DNA of 64,000 bases from Erysipelotrichales bacterium (GCA_910575705.1 CAJTFG010000004.1:62001-126000), one strand, 5' to 3'. Positions 36,201-43,008 are shown, numbered from the stretch's first letter. Notes: a model not told the origin generated them from the letters alone. Translations and numbers: made by a program.

Positions 36201-36527
36201 GTCAATATCTCAGAGCGCGTTCGGGAAATAGCGACGATCAAGGTCCTCGGTTTTTATGATAAGGAAGTCTCTGCTTATGTTTATCGAGAAAATATATTTC
36301 TTACGATGATCGGCGCCTTCTGCGGTTTATTCCTCGGTATCGGACTGCATCAGCTGATCATGAATCTAGCGGAATTGGAGTCGGTGATGTTCGGAAGAAA
36401 TATCGCACTTTTATCCTTTGTTTTATCTTTCCTTATCACAATGCTGTTTTCGATCATTGTCAATCTTGTTATGTATCGTAAATTGAAAGAAGTTCCGATG
36501 GTCGAATCTTTAAAATCTGTAGAATAG
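33279..36527 (+). CDS. FtsX-like ABC permease with large extracellular coiled coil
   Basis: This 1,082-residue permease has an N-terminal membrane helix (residues 17-38), then an extracellular region of about 500 residues. The stretch near residues 260-525 is a long Glu/Gln/Lys-rich coiled coil (many EEQLTKLEGQL-like heptads). Three more helices follow (from about residue 550), forming the first FtsX core (SMIGTMKALGYG), then a second extracellular domain, and a final FtsX core of three helices with REIATIKVLGFYDKEVSAYVYRE. It works with the preceding ATPase. The ATG at 33279 is 1 base after the ATPase stop, and an in-frame TTG at 33267 lacks a ribosome site. The coiled coil may reach into the cell wall. 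Confidence 0.9.
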   Translation: MPSSLWKDTLREIKKTLGRFFSIFAIVAIGVAFFAGVKASVPDMKYTADAYFDEYNLLDFRIVSTVGFTKEDVQAIREVKGVEGVDATYTMEALTMVGPQQLTLKVHALPEADPRADDPDYINQANLQEGRMPRTSGECLIEKNDIGDSGLKIGDTIVLSSGTNTDISESLKTKEYTIVGTTFNPNYLSYEKGSSSIGSGKIDNYIMILKDDFKSEYYTEVNVTVKGAKDYNSYEEAYFEITDKVKTALEDVGADRSEFRFEEIKKLANEKYEEGLAEYEDGKKLYEEEITKAKDALEDAKIKLAVGENTLQIEKKNYEVKMAEGKQQLETAKAQLASGQQIYQNIKKEFDERKPQLEEQLTKLEGQLDTIKEQVQRIDEQIAQTKQQLEQPGLTDLEKELLNQRLTSLQQQKDVAEAALPMIEPTISAIRSQLENTQSQLQMMEEYLRILQQQIDEGERELEEGKKTAELQFALAEQELIDGRASLISGQMELAKQEKKGLEELELAEEKLEKAKRDIEELPQPQWYVLDRHSHYSYMDYGSVADRMDGISKVFPLFFFLVAALVCLTTMTRMVEEQRSMIGTMKALGYGKAAIAFKYVFYAFVASVLGSIVGCAIGMTLFPTVIFNAWALMYTIPHIKFVMQPVLAFTASFIVIGITMAAAYAAVYKELMEVPSQLMRPKAPKVGKKILLERITVLWSRFSFIQKVTARNIFRYKKRFLMTVIGISGCTALLVAGFGIQDSIGEVVSRQYGDIMQYDLSVMFDKDASLSQKEEIMDALAKDGRFEALMGVGQYNGNAYDGSETEAITIVVPSDIEAFKQFVSLHTRIGQKEQELSGDSVLISEKLSMNLNVSKGDTMIIDDGDGIQREVKVGGIVENYIGHYVYMAPGYYKDIFHVRQVDTALLAKLNDAAPEVEVTLGNELMKDEQITSVTFYSGIAESFQDTIASLSFVVVVLIIAAGMLAFVVLYNLTNVNISERVREIATIKVLGFYDKEVSAYVYRENIFLTMIGAFCGLFLGIGLHQLIMNLAELESVMFGRNIALLSFVLSFLITMLFSIIVNLVMYRKLKEVPMVESLKSVE

Positions 36528-36587
36528 GTCTTGAAATTTTTAAAAAATAATGTATTATATATAAGTGCCTATATATGGCATTTATAT

Positions 36588-36673
36588 GCAGAAGTGGTGG
36601 AACGGCAGACACGCTGTCTTCAGGCGGCAGTGCGAGCAATCGCGTGAGAGTTCAAATCTCTTCTTCTGCACCA
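36588..36673 (+). tRNA. tRNA-Leu (anticodon CAG)
   Basis: The 86-base class II tRNA has acceptor GCAGAAG pairing with CTTCTGC, a long variable arm, anticodon CAG in the loop TTCAGGC and T-arm GTTCAAATC. CCA is encoded (36671-36673). Confidence 0.95.
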
Positions 36674-36683
36674 TATTGCAAAC

Positions 36684-36709
36684 AGCCGCTCATGTGGAGC
36701 GGTTTTTAT
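36684..36709 (+). terminator. Intrinsic terminator of tRNA-Leu(CAG)
   Basis: CCGCTC (36686-36691) pairs with GAGCGG (36697-36702), then TTTTTATTTT. Confidence 0.85.
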
Positions 36710-36869
36710 TTTATTATCCCACTTATTAGTTATTTATTATAATCAAACAATCGGTAGATCAGGATGAAGTAAGCAAAAAACAGTTCGATTTTTATGAAAA
36801 ATCTCGGATGTCAAATACTTTTGACAGACAAAAATATCATTTTATATAAAATAATAATAGAGGTGCAAA

Positions 36870-37451
36870 ATGGATATTGGAACACGTATTAAAAAATATA
36901 GGGAATATCAAAATATTTCGCAAAATGAATTAGCATTAAAAGTCTTCGTATCGAGACAGACTATTTCAAATTGGGAAACTAATAAAAGCTACCCCGATAT
37001 AAAAAGTTTAATGATGTTAAGCAATATCTTTCATGTATCCTTAGATGATTTTATAAAAGAAGATGTGGAGGAGATGCGAAGCGTAATCGATAAAGGAAAA
37101 GTTAAACAGTTTAACGTAATGAGTTATATTTTTCTGGCAGAAATGTTAATTGTAATCATCAGCGCTTATCCGTTATGTGAACTTTATGGTTATACTGGGA
37201 TTTTTGTTTGGCTGTTATTTTATGCAATAGCCTTCGGAACTGCGGCTATCATTGAAAAATTCAAAAAAAATAATGATATTCAAACTTATAAAGAAATCAT
37301 TTCATTCATTGATGGAAAACGATTAACATATGAAGAAACGCAACGGGAGATAGGAAAAAGAATGTATCAGAAGATCCTATTTGCGATCTTAGCGGGGATC
37401 ATAACGCTTATTACGAATTTGATCATCATATGGATTATTAATAGCATTTAG
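36870..37451 (+). CDS. XRE-type regulator fused to a membrane domain
   Basis: This 193-residue protein has an N-terminal HTH_3 domain (residues 5-60; ISQNELALKVFVSRQTISNWET and PDIKSLMMLSNIFHVSLDDF) and three to four hydrophobic segments in the C-terminal half (VMSYIFLAEMLIVIISAY, IFVWLLFYAIAFGTAA, ILFAILAGIITLITNLIIIW). It is thus a membrane-bound DNA-binding protein, a layout seen in Firmicute regulators that sense membrane stress. GAGGTGC precedes the ATG. A 32-residue membrane peptide gene follows after 29 bases and is likely co-transcribed. It lies just after the tRNA-Leu terminator, at the left edge of the accessory stretch. Confidence 0.8.
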   Translation: MDIGTRIKKYREYQNISQNELALKVFVSRQTISNWETNKSYPDIKSLMMLSNIFHVSLDDFIKEDVEEMRSVIDKGKVKQFNVMSYIFLAEMLIVIISAYPLCELYGYTGIFVWLLFYAIAFGTAAIIEKFKKNNDIQTYKEIISFIDGKRLTYEETQREIGKRMYQKILFAILAGIITLITNLIIIWIINSI

Positions 37452-37480
37452 AAAAACGGAGAAATCATGGGAGGAAAATT

Positions 37481-37579
37481 ATGGAGTTTTGGATAATTAT
37501 GATCGTATTTATATGCATGGGCGGAAGCTGTTCACTGGCCGGTACTTGGTGGAGTAAAAAGAAAAAAGAAGAGGAATGA
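37481..37579 (+). CDS. Small membrane peptide, 32 residues
   Basis: An ATG with GGGAGG 6 bases upstream opens 32 codons: a hydrophobic stretch (FWIIMIVFICMGGSCSLAG) followed by TWWSKKKKEEE, a charged cytoplasmic end. The composition is that of a single-pass small membrane protein. It follows the membrane-bound XRE regulator and may be a partner or target of it. I recognise no family. Confidence 0.6.
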   Translation: MEFWIIMIVFICMGGSCSLAGTWWSKKKKEEE

Positions 37580-37643
37580 CAAATTTATCGTCCTGCTTTA
37601 TATAAGAATGCAAGGCAGCTTCTGTAAATACGTCAGATGAGGA

Positions 37644-37671
37644 TCAGCTCCGAGAAAGGAGTTGATTTTTT
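37644..37671 (+). terminator. Intrinsic terminator of the XRE/small peptide unit
   Basis: TCAGCTCC (37644-37651) pairs with GGAGTTGA (37658-37665), then T6. Confidence 0.75.
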
Positions 37672-37851
37672 AATGGTGATATTAAAAGAATTAGTGTGTT
37701 TGACAAGGGCATAATAACACGATACCTAAAGAATGGAGCCAACCTACACCTGACCGCCGCTATTGGGGAAAACTCAAAGCGGCGGTTTCTGCGCGATATG
37801 TCCTGCGCCCTATTCGTTCCACAAATGCTAACATGTGGCGAGGTGCACTTC

Positions 37852-37870
37852 GGGACATTTTGTCCCAAAG
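37852..37870 (+). repeat. 19-base repeat, copy 1
   Basis: GGGACATTTTGTCCCAAAG, itself an inverted repeat (GGGACA and TGTCCC). It is identical to 38810-38828. Confidence 0.85.
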
Positions 37871-37909
37871 GTACAAGGCCAATCGTCTCCCTTAATAAGA
37901 AAAATCTTT

Positions 37910-37975
37910 GTAAAGGAACCTTGACAAAACCGCCCTATGCTGCTATAATGCAAGTGTAAAGGAACCTTGTCAAAA
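37910..37975 (+). promoter_or_regulatory. Consensus promoter between twin operators
   Basis: TTGACA (37921-37926), 17 bases, TATAAT (37944-37949): a perfect vegetative promoter. Two 20-base direct repeats with one mismatch, starting GTAAAGGAACCTTG, lie at 37910-37929 (over the -35) and 37956-37975 (just after the start site). Each has dyad symmetry around AAGGAACCTT. They are likely binding sites of the XRE protein encoded next. Confidence 0.7.
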
Positions 37976-37991
37976 TGGGAGGTGACATTAT

Positions 37992-38207
37992 TTGGAAAAC
38001 AGGGTTGAAGAATTACGAAAAAGGTTAGGCATGAATCAAGAAGATTTTGCAAAAGCACTTAAAGTTTCAAGACAAACTGTCAGTTCAATAGAAACGGGGA
38101 AATATAATCCCTCTTTAGAATTAGCTTTTACAATATCAGATTTTTTCGGTAAGCAAATTGAAGATATTTTTATCCATGAAAGGAGTTGCAAAGATGAAAA
38201 AAGGTAA
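37992..38207 (+). CDS. Small XRE-type repressor-like regulator
   Basis: This 71-residue protein is one HTH_3 domain (LRKRLGMNQEDFAKALKVSRQTVSSIET, then NPSLELAFTISDFFGKQIEDIF), like many short Firmicute regulators. The start is a TTG with GGGAGGTG about 7 bases upstream. It is the first gene behind the perfect promoter and twin operators, so autorepression is likely. The downstream membrane-protein gene overlaps its end by 14 bases, which couples their translation. It sits inside the serine-recombinase element and may control the cargo rather than excision. Confidence 0.82.
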   Translation: MENRVEELRKRLGMNQEDFAKALKVSRQTVSSIETGKYNPSLELAFTISDFFGKQIEDIFIHERSCKDEKR

Positions 38208-38640
38208 TTTATTAGAGGGTATTTTGTTTGCTTTGACAGGCATTATTCTTTTGGTTGTAGCACTTCTGACTGATAGTGTGCTGGACAGTTTGCTTATTGG
38301 TTTTGCTGCCGCAACTATCTCTTCTGGTATTTTTATGACTTGTAAATACTTCTATTGGAGTACATCTAAAAACAAAGAGCGTTATCAAGAAAAAATAGAA
38401 AATGAAAAAATTGAACTTCACGATGAATTAAAATCAAAATTAAGAGATAAATCCGGTCGCTATGCATATGCCATCGGGCTTATGACAGTTAGTATTTCAA
38501 TAATCATTTTCTCCATATTGGGAAAACTTGAAATCATTGATAATTCACGCTTAATAGTGCTATATCTGGGCGGCTATTTAATATTTCAAATTGTAATAGG
38601 TATCATAATATTTAAGCAGGTGCTAAAAAAGTATGAATAG
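38194..38640 (+). CDS. Four-helix membrane protein (cargo)
   Basis: This 148-residue protein has two N-terminal membrane segments (LLEGILFALTGIILLVVALL, LDSLLIGFAAATISSGIFM), a charged central helix of about 40 residues (KNKERYQEKIENEKIELHDELKSK) and two C-terminal segments (AIGLMTVSISIIIFSILG, LIVLYLGGYLIFQIVIGIII). Pairs of small XRE regulator and such a membrane protein recur in Firmicute elements, and a role in stress or immunity is possible but unproven. AAAGGAG lies 9 bases before the ATG at 38194. I do not recognise a named family. Confidence 0.7.
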   Translation: MKKGNLLEGILFALTGIILLVVALLTDSVLDSLLIGFAAATISSGIFMTCKYFYWSTSKNKERYQEKIENEKIELHDELKSKLRDKSGRYAYAIGLMTVSISIIIFSILGKLEIIDNSRLIVLYLGGYLIFQIVIGIIIFKQVLKKYE

Positions 38641-38809
38641 CAAACCCGACCGATCCAGTCAACGACAAGTAAATGGGTTTCACTTCTCCCACCGTTGACA
38701 GCCCCGTTTGTCTTTGCTGTTCGGTAATCAAGGGGCAACAGCCTAAAGTGTTGCTATCTTATTCATAAGGAACAGACGCGATAGCGGCGGTGACGCAGCC
38801 AACCTCTTT

Positions 38810-38828
38810 GGGACATTTTGTCCCAAAG
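38810..38828 (+). repeat. 19-base repeat, copy 2
   Basis: Identical to 37852-37870. The preceding bases CTTT make it a longer palindrome than copy 1. Confidence 0.85.
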
Positions 38829-38840
38829 TAGGGGCAGGCC

Positions 38841-38874
38841 AAAGGGCGACACTGTAAAAGGTGCCGCCCTTTTC
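38841..38874 (+). terminator. Terminator between cargo and recombinase genes
   Basis: AAAGGGCG...CAC (38841-38852) pairs with GTG...CGCCCTTT (38861-38872) with one mismatch, then T. Confidence 0.7.
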
Positions 38875-38908
38875 TGCTGTCAAAAATTTTTGAAATGGGA
38901 GGGAGTTC

Positions 38909-39085
38909 ATGCAAACACAGCCAAAGTATCAAAGCGAAGTCACAACCGTTGTTATGGGAGAGCGGACAATCACCATCAAAAATCTCACCCCTATTCTCCC
39001 CCCAACAGAACGGGAAAAACGCAAACGCGAGGTAGAGCAAAAGCTGTTTGACGTGTTCAGTAAGTACGCCGGACAGCGCGTGTAA
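38909..39085 (+). CDS. Small protein preceding the recombinase, 58 residues
   Basis: GGAGGGAG lies 5 bases before the ATG. The peptide (starts MQTQPKYQSEVTTVVMGERT, ends DVFSKYAGQRV) has a short beta-rich N-terminal half and a basic helix TEREKRKREVEQKLF. Small proteins of this position and size, such as TnpW of Tn4451-type elements, accompany serine recombinases in Clostridia. The similarity here is of context, not a firm sequence match. Its base composition agrees with the recombinase, not the host. Confidence 0.6.
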   Translation: MQTQPKYQSEVTTVVMGERTITIKNLTPILPPTEREKRKREVEQKLFDVFSKYAGQRV

Positions 39086-39169
39086 CCCATCGACATCCTT
39101 GTGATATGGGGCCGCCCGAGGTATAATATAATTGTAGGTTGGCTCCCGTTTAACGGAAGGGAGCTAATT

Positions 39170-40651
39170 ATGGATAGTAGAATAGATGCAATTTATGGGC
39201 GGCAGTCGATTGACAAAAAGGACAGCATCAGCATTGAAAGTCAATTTGAATTTTGCCGTTACGAGCTAAAAGGCGGTGAGGCGAAAGAATACAAGGACAA
39301 AGGGTACTCCGGCAAAAACATTGAACGGCCCGATTTCCAGCGGCTTTTGAAAGACATCAGAACCGGGCTTATCCGGCGAGTGATTGTCTACCGTCTGGAC
39401 AGGATCAGCCGCTCCATTGTGGATTTCGCAAAGCTGATGGAGCTGTTTAAGCAGTTCAAGGTGGAATTTGTTTCCTGCACCGAAAAATTTGATACGTCAA
39501 CCCCGATGGGCCGGGCGATGCTCAATATCTGCATCGTGTTCGCCCAACTGGAACGGGAAAGCATCCAGATGCGCGTAACGGACGCCTTTTACTCCCGGTG
39601 TGCCAAGGGCTACTATATGCGGGGCCGCGCTCCATACGGTATTGATACGGAGCCCATCGTGATGGACGGTATCAAAACAAAACGGCTGATTGAAACCGCT
39701 GAGATGGAATATGCCGAATTGATGTATGAAATGTACGCGGAGCCCGAAACCTCCTACGGCGATATTACCCGGTATTTCACCGAGAATGAAATTCAAGTGT
39801 ACGGGAAAACGCTGAAACGGGGATTTGTGGCGCAGCTCCTGCGGAACCCGGTTTACGTCCAGGCCGACATGGACATTTACGAACACTTCAAGGTACAGGG
39901 CGCGAAAATCGAAAGCCCCCCGGAATTGTTCACGGGCGATTATAGCTGTTACTTATACCAGGGCCGAGAGGGGGAGGAAAACATTCTGGTGATTGCGCCC
40001 CACAAGGGCCGTATCCCCTCGGCGCTCTGGCTGAACGTCCAGCACAAGCTATCCCAAAACACCACGTTCCAGAATGGCCGGAAATGCCACAATACGTGGC
40101 TGGCCGGGAAAATCAAGTGTGGGTGCTGCGGATATGCGTTAGTGGGGCTGAACGCCGCAAACGGGGTGACGTACATGAGATGCAGACAGCGCGTAGAAAA
40201 CAAAAGCTGTCCGGGGCCCGGAACGCTGACACGGCATGAACTGGAAAAATCGGTGTATGATGAAATGGTAAAAAAGATGCGGGAATTTCAGACGCTGAGG
40301 GGCAGCAAGGCGGAGGGGTATAATCCAAAGCTGACCGCCGCCCGCGCCAAACTTGTCAAAATCGAAAGCGAGATTGAAAAGCTGATTGATACGCTGACCG
40401 GGGCAAACCCTCTCTTGTTGCAGTACGCCAACAGCCGGATTGAAGAATTGGACACGGAGCGGCAAAAGCAATTAAAGCTGGTGGCCGACCTCACCGCTAA
40501 TTCTGTTTCAAGTTCTCAGATTGATAGTATAACGGGCTATCTCCAAAATTGGGATGAGGTTAGTTTTGACGACAAACAGCGCGTTGTGGATACGCTGATT
40601 TCTAAAATCGAGGCCACCAGCATCGAGCGCGTGATACACTGGAAAATCTAA
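39170..40651 (+). CDS. Large serine recombinase
   Basis: This 493-residue recombinase has an N-terminal resolvase domain with the catalytic serine in IYGRQSIDKKD and arginines in YRLDRISRS, then a recombinase domain (PYGIDTEP, NPVYVQADMD), a zinc ribbon (KCGCCGYALVG ... CRQR ... SCPG) and a C-terminal coiled coil (LVKIESEIEKLIDTL). It should cut and rejoin att sites to integrate and excise the element, as for TnpX-like proteins. The ATG at 39170 has AAGGGAG ahead of it; TATAAT upstream at 39123-39128 may be its promoter. The gene is intact, so the element could still be active. Confidence 0.92.
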   Translation: MDSRIDAIYGRQSIDKKDSISIESQFEFCRYELKGGEAKEYKDKGYSGKNIERPDFQRLLKDIRTGLIRRVIVYRLDRISRSIVDFAKLMELFKQFKVEFVSCTEKFDTSTPMGRAMLNICIVFAQLERESIQMRVTDAFYSRCAKGYYMRGRAPYGIDTEPIVMDGIKTKRLIETAEMEYAELMYEMYAEPETSYGDITRYFTENEIQVYGKTLKRGFVAQLLRNPVYVQADMDIYEHFKVQGAKIESPPELFTGDYSCYLYQGREGEENILVIAPHKGRIPSALWLNVQHKLSQNTTFQNGRKCHNTWLAGKIKCGCCGYALVGLNAANGVTYMRCRQRVENKSCPGPGTLTRHELEKSVYDEMVKKMREFQTLRGSKAEGYNPKLTAARAKLVKIESEIEKLIDTLTGANPLLLQYANSRIEELDTERQKQLKLVADLTANSVSSSQIDSITGYLQNWDEVSFDDKQRVVDTLISKIEATSIERVIHWKI

Positions 40652-40666
40652 AAATTTTTACTTCGC

Positions 40667-40683
40667 ATTATACCATTGTCAAA
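40667..40683 (-). repeat. Right terminal inverted repeat of the element
   Basis: The reverse strand reads TTTGACAATGGTATAAT. It matches the left end at 37699-37715 in 15 of 17 positions. Confidence 0.6.
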
Positions 40684-40737
40684 GACGTTTTGCCATTTTG
40701 TGATATATTAAAAATATAAGGGATTGGAGGAGCTAAT

Positions 40738-41079
40738 ATGAAAAAGACAATATTTGAAGTAAAAGATGGCGAGCAGTTGTTTGCGGCTAAAGTTTCTGGC
40801 GACTGTTGGAAAATGCCGAAAACGACTATTCGGAAGCAAGTGCCGGGGAAATATTATTTTACCGATAAACGCATAGTTTTTTTAGCATCCGGACTGATCG
40901 GTACAGAAAGCGTAAGTTGGGAAATTGAAATGAAAGATATTGATACAGTAAAAACATGTACAACACCGCCTTTCTTTCCATTCGGTATTTTGATTACGAT
41001 GAAAAACGGAGATAAGTACAAATTATCTATTTTGAAACGTAAAAAATACTTTGAGTGGATTTCTCAATATGTATCTTAG
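40738..41079 (+). CDS. PH/GRAM-like domain protein
   Basis: This 113-residue soluble protein is nearly all beta strand with a final helix. The strand pattern (GKYYFTDKRIVFLASG, WEIEMKDIDTVKTC, FGILITMKNGDKYKL, FEWISQYV) fits the bacterial PH/GRAM-like fold, in which YFTDKRIVF is a characteristic strand. Such proteins bind membranes or partner proteins; the function is unknown. GGAGGAG precedes the ATG. It lies just outside the right end of the serine-recombinase element and may have been next to the 37481 gene before insertion. Confidence 0.65.
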   Translation: MKKTIFEVKDGEQLFAAKVSGDCWKMPKTTIRKQVPGKYYFTDKRIVFLASGLIGTESVSWEIEMKDIDTVKTCTTPPFFPFGILITMKNGDKYKLSILKRKKYFEWISQYVS

Positions 41080-41144
41080 TTTATGCATTGAGAATTTATG
41101 AATACGGTATATGAAAGAATATACTATTTCATAGATGCTTTCGC

Positions 41145-41170
41145 AAGGTCAATGATATTGGCCTTTTTTT
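41145..41170 (+). terminator. Terminator of the PH-like gene
   Basis: AAGGTCAAT (41145-41153) pairs with ATTGGCCTT (41157-41165, one wobble), then T. Confidence 0.75.
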
Positions 41171-41327
41171 ATAACGATATGAAGGAATAGGAAGATGTCA
41201 GGATATACTGGTGTGGTAACTCTGGCTTCTTTTTTTATCTTTAACATCCGCAGATGATCGAAGTTTTTTCATTTATGTGTATGAGTATATAAAGCTTAAC
41301 AAAAACTTGATAATGATACTGAAAATT

Positions 41328-41370
41328 AAATGGGAGATAACAAGAAGTATTTGTAAATCTCCCATTTTTT
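41328..41370. terminator. Hairpin downstream of the MerR gene
   Basis: AAATGGGAGAT (41328-41338) pairs perfectly with ATCTCCCATTT (41357-41367) across an 18-base loop, with T6 on the + strand. On the - strand it could end the merR transcript. Confidence 0.55.
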
Positions 41371-41427
41371 GAAATATAAACATATATGGTCTATTTTTAC
41401 TTTAGTAAACTGTCTGAGAAATGATTA

Positions 41428-42237
41428 TCAACGTGAACTTTCAATCCGTATGGAAATTTTAGTAACATAATTTTCCTCTCTTGATAAAGCAAATTCATTC
41501 ATTCCTATCTCATAAGCGTAACCAGTCATTTTTAAATTATTCTTCTTCGTAAATTCGATTATTTGTTGATAAGCATGAGGAAGTGTATCCCATGCTCCTC
41601 TATGGTAATAAATGATATATGTACCTTTGGGCTTATGAAAAATATTTTTTTCTGAGGTATGGTGCAATGCAGGTGTGTAAATACCGTCATATTTTGAAAA
41701 ATCGTTTTGTAATACTTTTTCAATAGAAATCATTCCGCCTACTCCCATGCGAATTTGTTCTATACTCCATGATTCTGCCATATAGGAAAAGGAGTTTGAA
41801 ATATCATCATCGAAATCGTAGGGCAAGATAAGCAATTTTTCTTCTTTACATTCAATTACTTCAATTTTCGATTTTTCTAATGACCGGCACAGTTCTATTT
41901 GATTTTTCTTTTCATGAATTGTTTTTTTTATGAGTTTAAGTCGTTTTATCTGATTATTTATTTCAAGTTCCTTTGCCGTTGCAAGATTGCTGAATTTTTC
42001 TTCTGTCGGTCTTTTAACATATTCTTCAATTTCATCAATACCCATATTCAATTCTCTTAGCATAAGAATATATTCAAATTCGATGCTCTGTGATAAATCA
42101 TAATATCTATATCCGTTTTTACCTTTTGTATTTGGAGAAAAAAGTCCGATGTTATCATAGTAGTGAAGTGTTCTTTTATTGATGTTATGGAGTTTTGCGA
42201 ATTGCGCAATTGTTAATTTAATGTTGCTTTTTTTCAT
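41428..42237 (-). CDS. MerR-family regulator with effector-binding domain
   Basis: This 269-residue protein has an N-terminal winged helix-turn-helix (LTIAQFAKLHNINKRTLHYYDNIGL, NGYRYYDLSQ), a dimerising coiled coil near residues 75-120, and a C-terminal GyrI/BmrR-like ligand domain (KGTYIIYYHRGAWDT, MTGYAYEIG). It activates transcription when a small, often cationic or aromatic, ligand is bound. It diverges from an acetyltransferase gene whose promoter has the MerR-type 19-base spacer with a dyad in it, so that gene is the probable target. The region is AT-richer than the flanking chromosome. Confidence 0.88.
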   Translation of the reverse strand: MKKSNIKLTIAQFAKLHNINKRTLHYYDNIGLFSPNTKGKNGYRYYDLSQSIEFEYILMLRELNMGIDEIEEYVKRPTEEKFSNLATAKELEINNQIKRLKLIKKTIHEKKNQIELCRSLEKSKIEVIECKEEKLLILPYDFDDDISNSFSYMAESWSIEQIRMGVGGMISIEKVLQNDFSKYDGIYTPALHHTSEKNIFHKPKGTYIIYYHRGAWDTLPHAYQQIIEFTKKNNLKMTGYAYEIGMNEFALSREENYVTKISIRIESSR

Positions 42238-42249
42238 GTTTTTCTCCTA

Positions 42250-42280
42250 TTGACTTTACACTTACTGTATAGTTTATTAT
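42250..42280 (+). promoter_or_regulatory. MerR-type promoter and operator
   Basis: TTGACT (42250-42255), a 19-base spacer and TATTAT (42275-42280). In the spacer lies the dyad ACTTTACA (42253-42260) and TGTATAGT (42266-42273), one mismatch. A long spacer with a central dyad is diagnostic of MerR-activated promoters. Confidence 0.75.
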
Positions 42281-42316
42281 ATGAAATGTACAAACAAATA
42301 ACAAGGAGAAATTGAT

Positions 42317-42937
42317 ATGAACATTATATTGCGAGAGTATAGAAAAGGAGATTTTAGTGCATTGCAGGATATTATCAGAAAGACATGGCATTATGATGAT
42401 TTTAGTAGTCCTAAGACTGCTCAAAAATTGGCAAGAGTTTTTTTAAGCAGCTGCCTAACAAATTATACCTATTCCCGTGTAGCTCTTGATAATGGAAAAC
42501 CCGTAGGAATCATACTTTTAAACAATAAGGCGAGACATAAATGTCCATTCGGTTTAAGGATTCAACAAGTAAGATCGATTATATCGCTATATTTATCTAA
42601 AGAGGGACGAGAGGTATCTAAAATATTTGAAAATGTAAGTGGTATTGATAAAGAACTTCTAAAAGAATGTGAGATAGAATATCCGGCTGAACTTGCTTTG
42701 TTTGCGGTAGATTCATCTTGCCGTGGCAAAGGAATAGGCAAACAGTTATTTCAATCAGTCTTTGAATATATGAAAGAACAGAAGTTAAATACTTTTTATT
42801 TATTTACAGATACAAGCTGTAACTATGGATTTTATGAACATCAAGGCATGATACGAAAAGGCGAAAAAAACTATACATTTAATATGAACGGACAGTCTGC
42901 TGAGATGAATTTCTTTATTTATGATTATGTGATATAG
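42317..42937 (+). CDS. GNAT-family acetyltransferase
   Basis: This 206-residue enzyme has the GNAT core: RKGDFSALQDIIRKTW at the start, LALFAVDSSCRGKGIGKQLF as the acetyl-CoA pyrophosphate loop (Q/RxxGxG/A type), and CNYGFYEHQGM near the end. It transfers acetyl from acetyl-CoA to an amine of unknown identity. Control by the adjacent MerR/BmrR-like regulator suggests detoxification of a small toxic molecule, which is inference. AAGGAG lies ahead of the ATG. The gene is intact. Confidence 0.85.
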   Translation: MNIILREYRKGDFSALQDIIRKTWHYDDFSSPKTAQKLARVFLSSCLTNYTYSRVALDNGKPVGIILLNNKARHKCPFGLRIQQVRSIISLYLSKEGREVSKIFENVSGIDKELLKECEIEYPAELALFAVDSSCRGKGIGKQLFQSVFEYMKEQKLNTFYLFTDTSCNYGFYEHQGMIRKGEKNYTFNMNGQSAEMNFFIYDYVI

Positions 42938-43008
42938 ATTTTTTTTTGCGTTAATATTGTTTATATATTTATTTTATTTGATTTTTACACCAAATTGCTT
43001 CTATAGAT

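Larger units (their letters stand above)
37580..37991. other. Gene-free stretch holding the left end of a mobile element
   Basis: I see no gene here. It contains the terminator at 37644, the left terminal inverted repeat (37699-37715), an inverted repeat with arms CCGCCGCT and AGCGGCGG (about 37755-37795), a 19-base repeat GGGACATTTTGTCCCAAAG (37852-37870) found again at 38810, and a promoter with twin operators (37910-37975). Confidence 0.6.
38641..38908. other. Spacer with repeat and terminator inside the element
   Basis: No gene is seen. It carries AGCGGCGGT (38783-38791), also present at 37787, the second 19-base repeat at 38810-38828, whose dyad is extended by CTTT to the left, and a strong terminator at 38841. 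Confidence 0.5.
37699..40683 (+). mobile_element. Small serine-recombinase element with XRE/membrane-protein cargo
   Basis: The ends are imperfect terminal inverted repeats: TTTGACAAGGGCATAAT at 37699-37715 and, as the reverse complement, TTTGACAATGGTATAAT at 40667-40683 (15 of 17 matching). Inside are an XRE regulator, a membrane protein, a 58-residue peptide and a large serine recombinase. The recombinase part is GC-richer than its neighbours (34 of 60 bases in 39361-39420). No relaxase, replication or resistance gene is present. The boundaries are inferred from the repeats. Confidence 0.55.
41080..41427. other. Intergenic stretch with three hairpins
   Basis: No gene is seen. It contains a terminator (41145), a second terminator-like hairpin (GAAG...CTTC arms near 41190-41235 followed by T7) and an 11-bp hairpin at 41328. 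The stretch is AT-rich. Confidence 0.5.

Noticed and set aside
40667-40683. Right terminal repeat considered only as a promoter (TTGACA and TATAAT words)
   Set aside because: The two words are separated by 4 bases only, too close for a promoter; the match to the left end fits a terminal repeat better.
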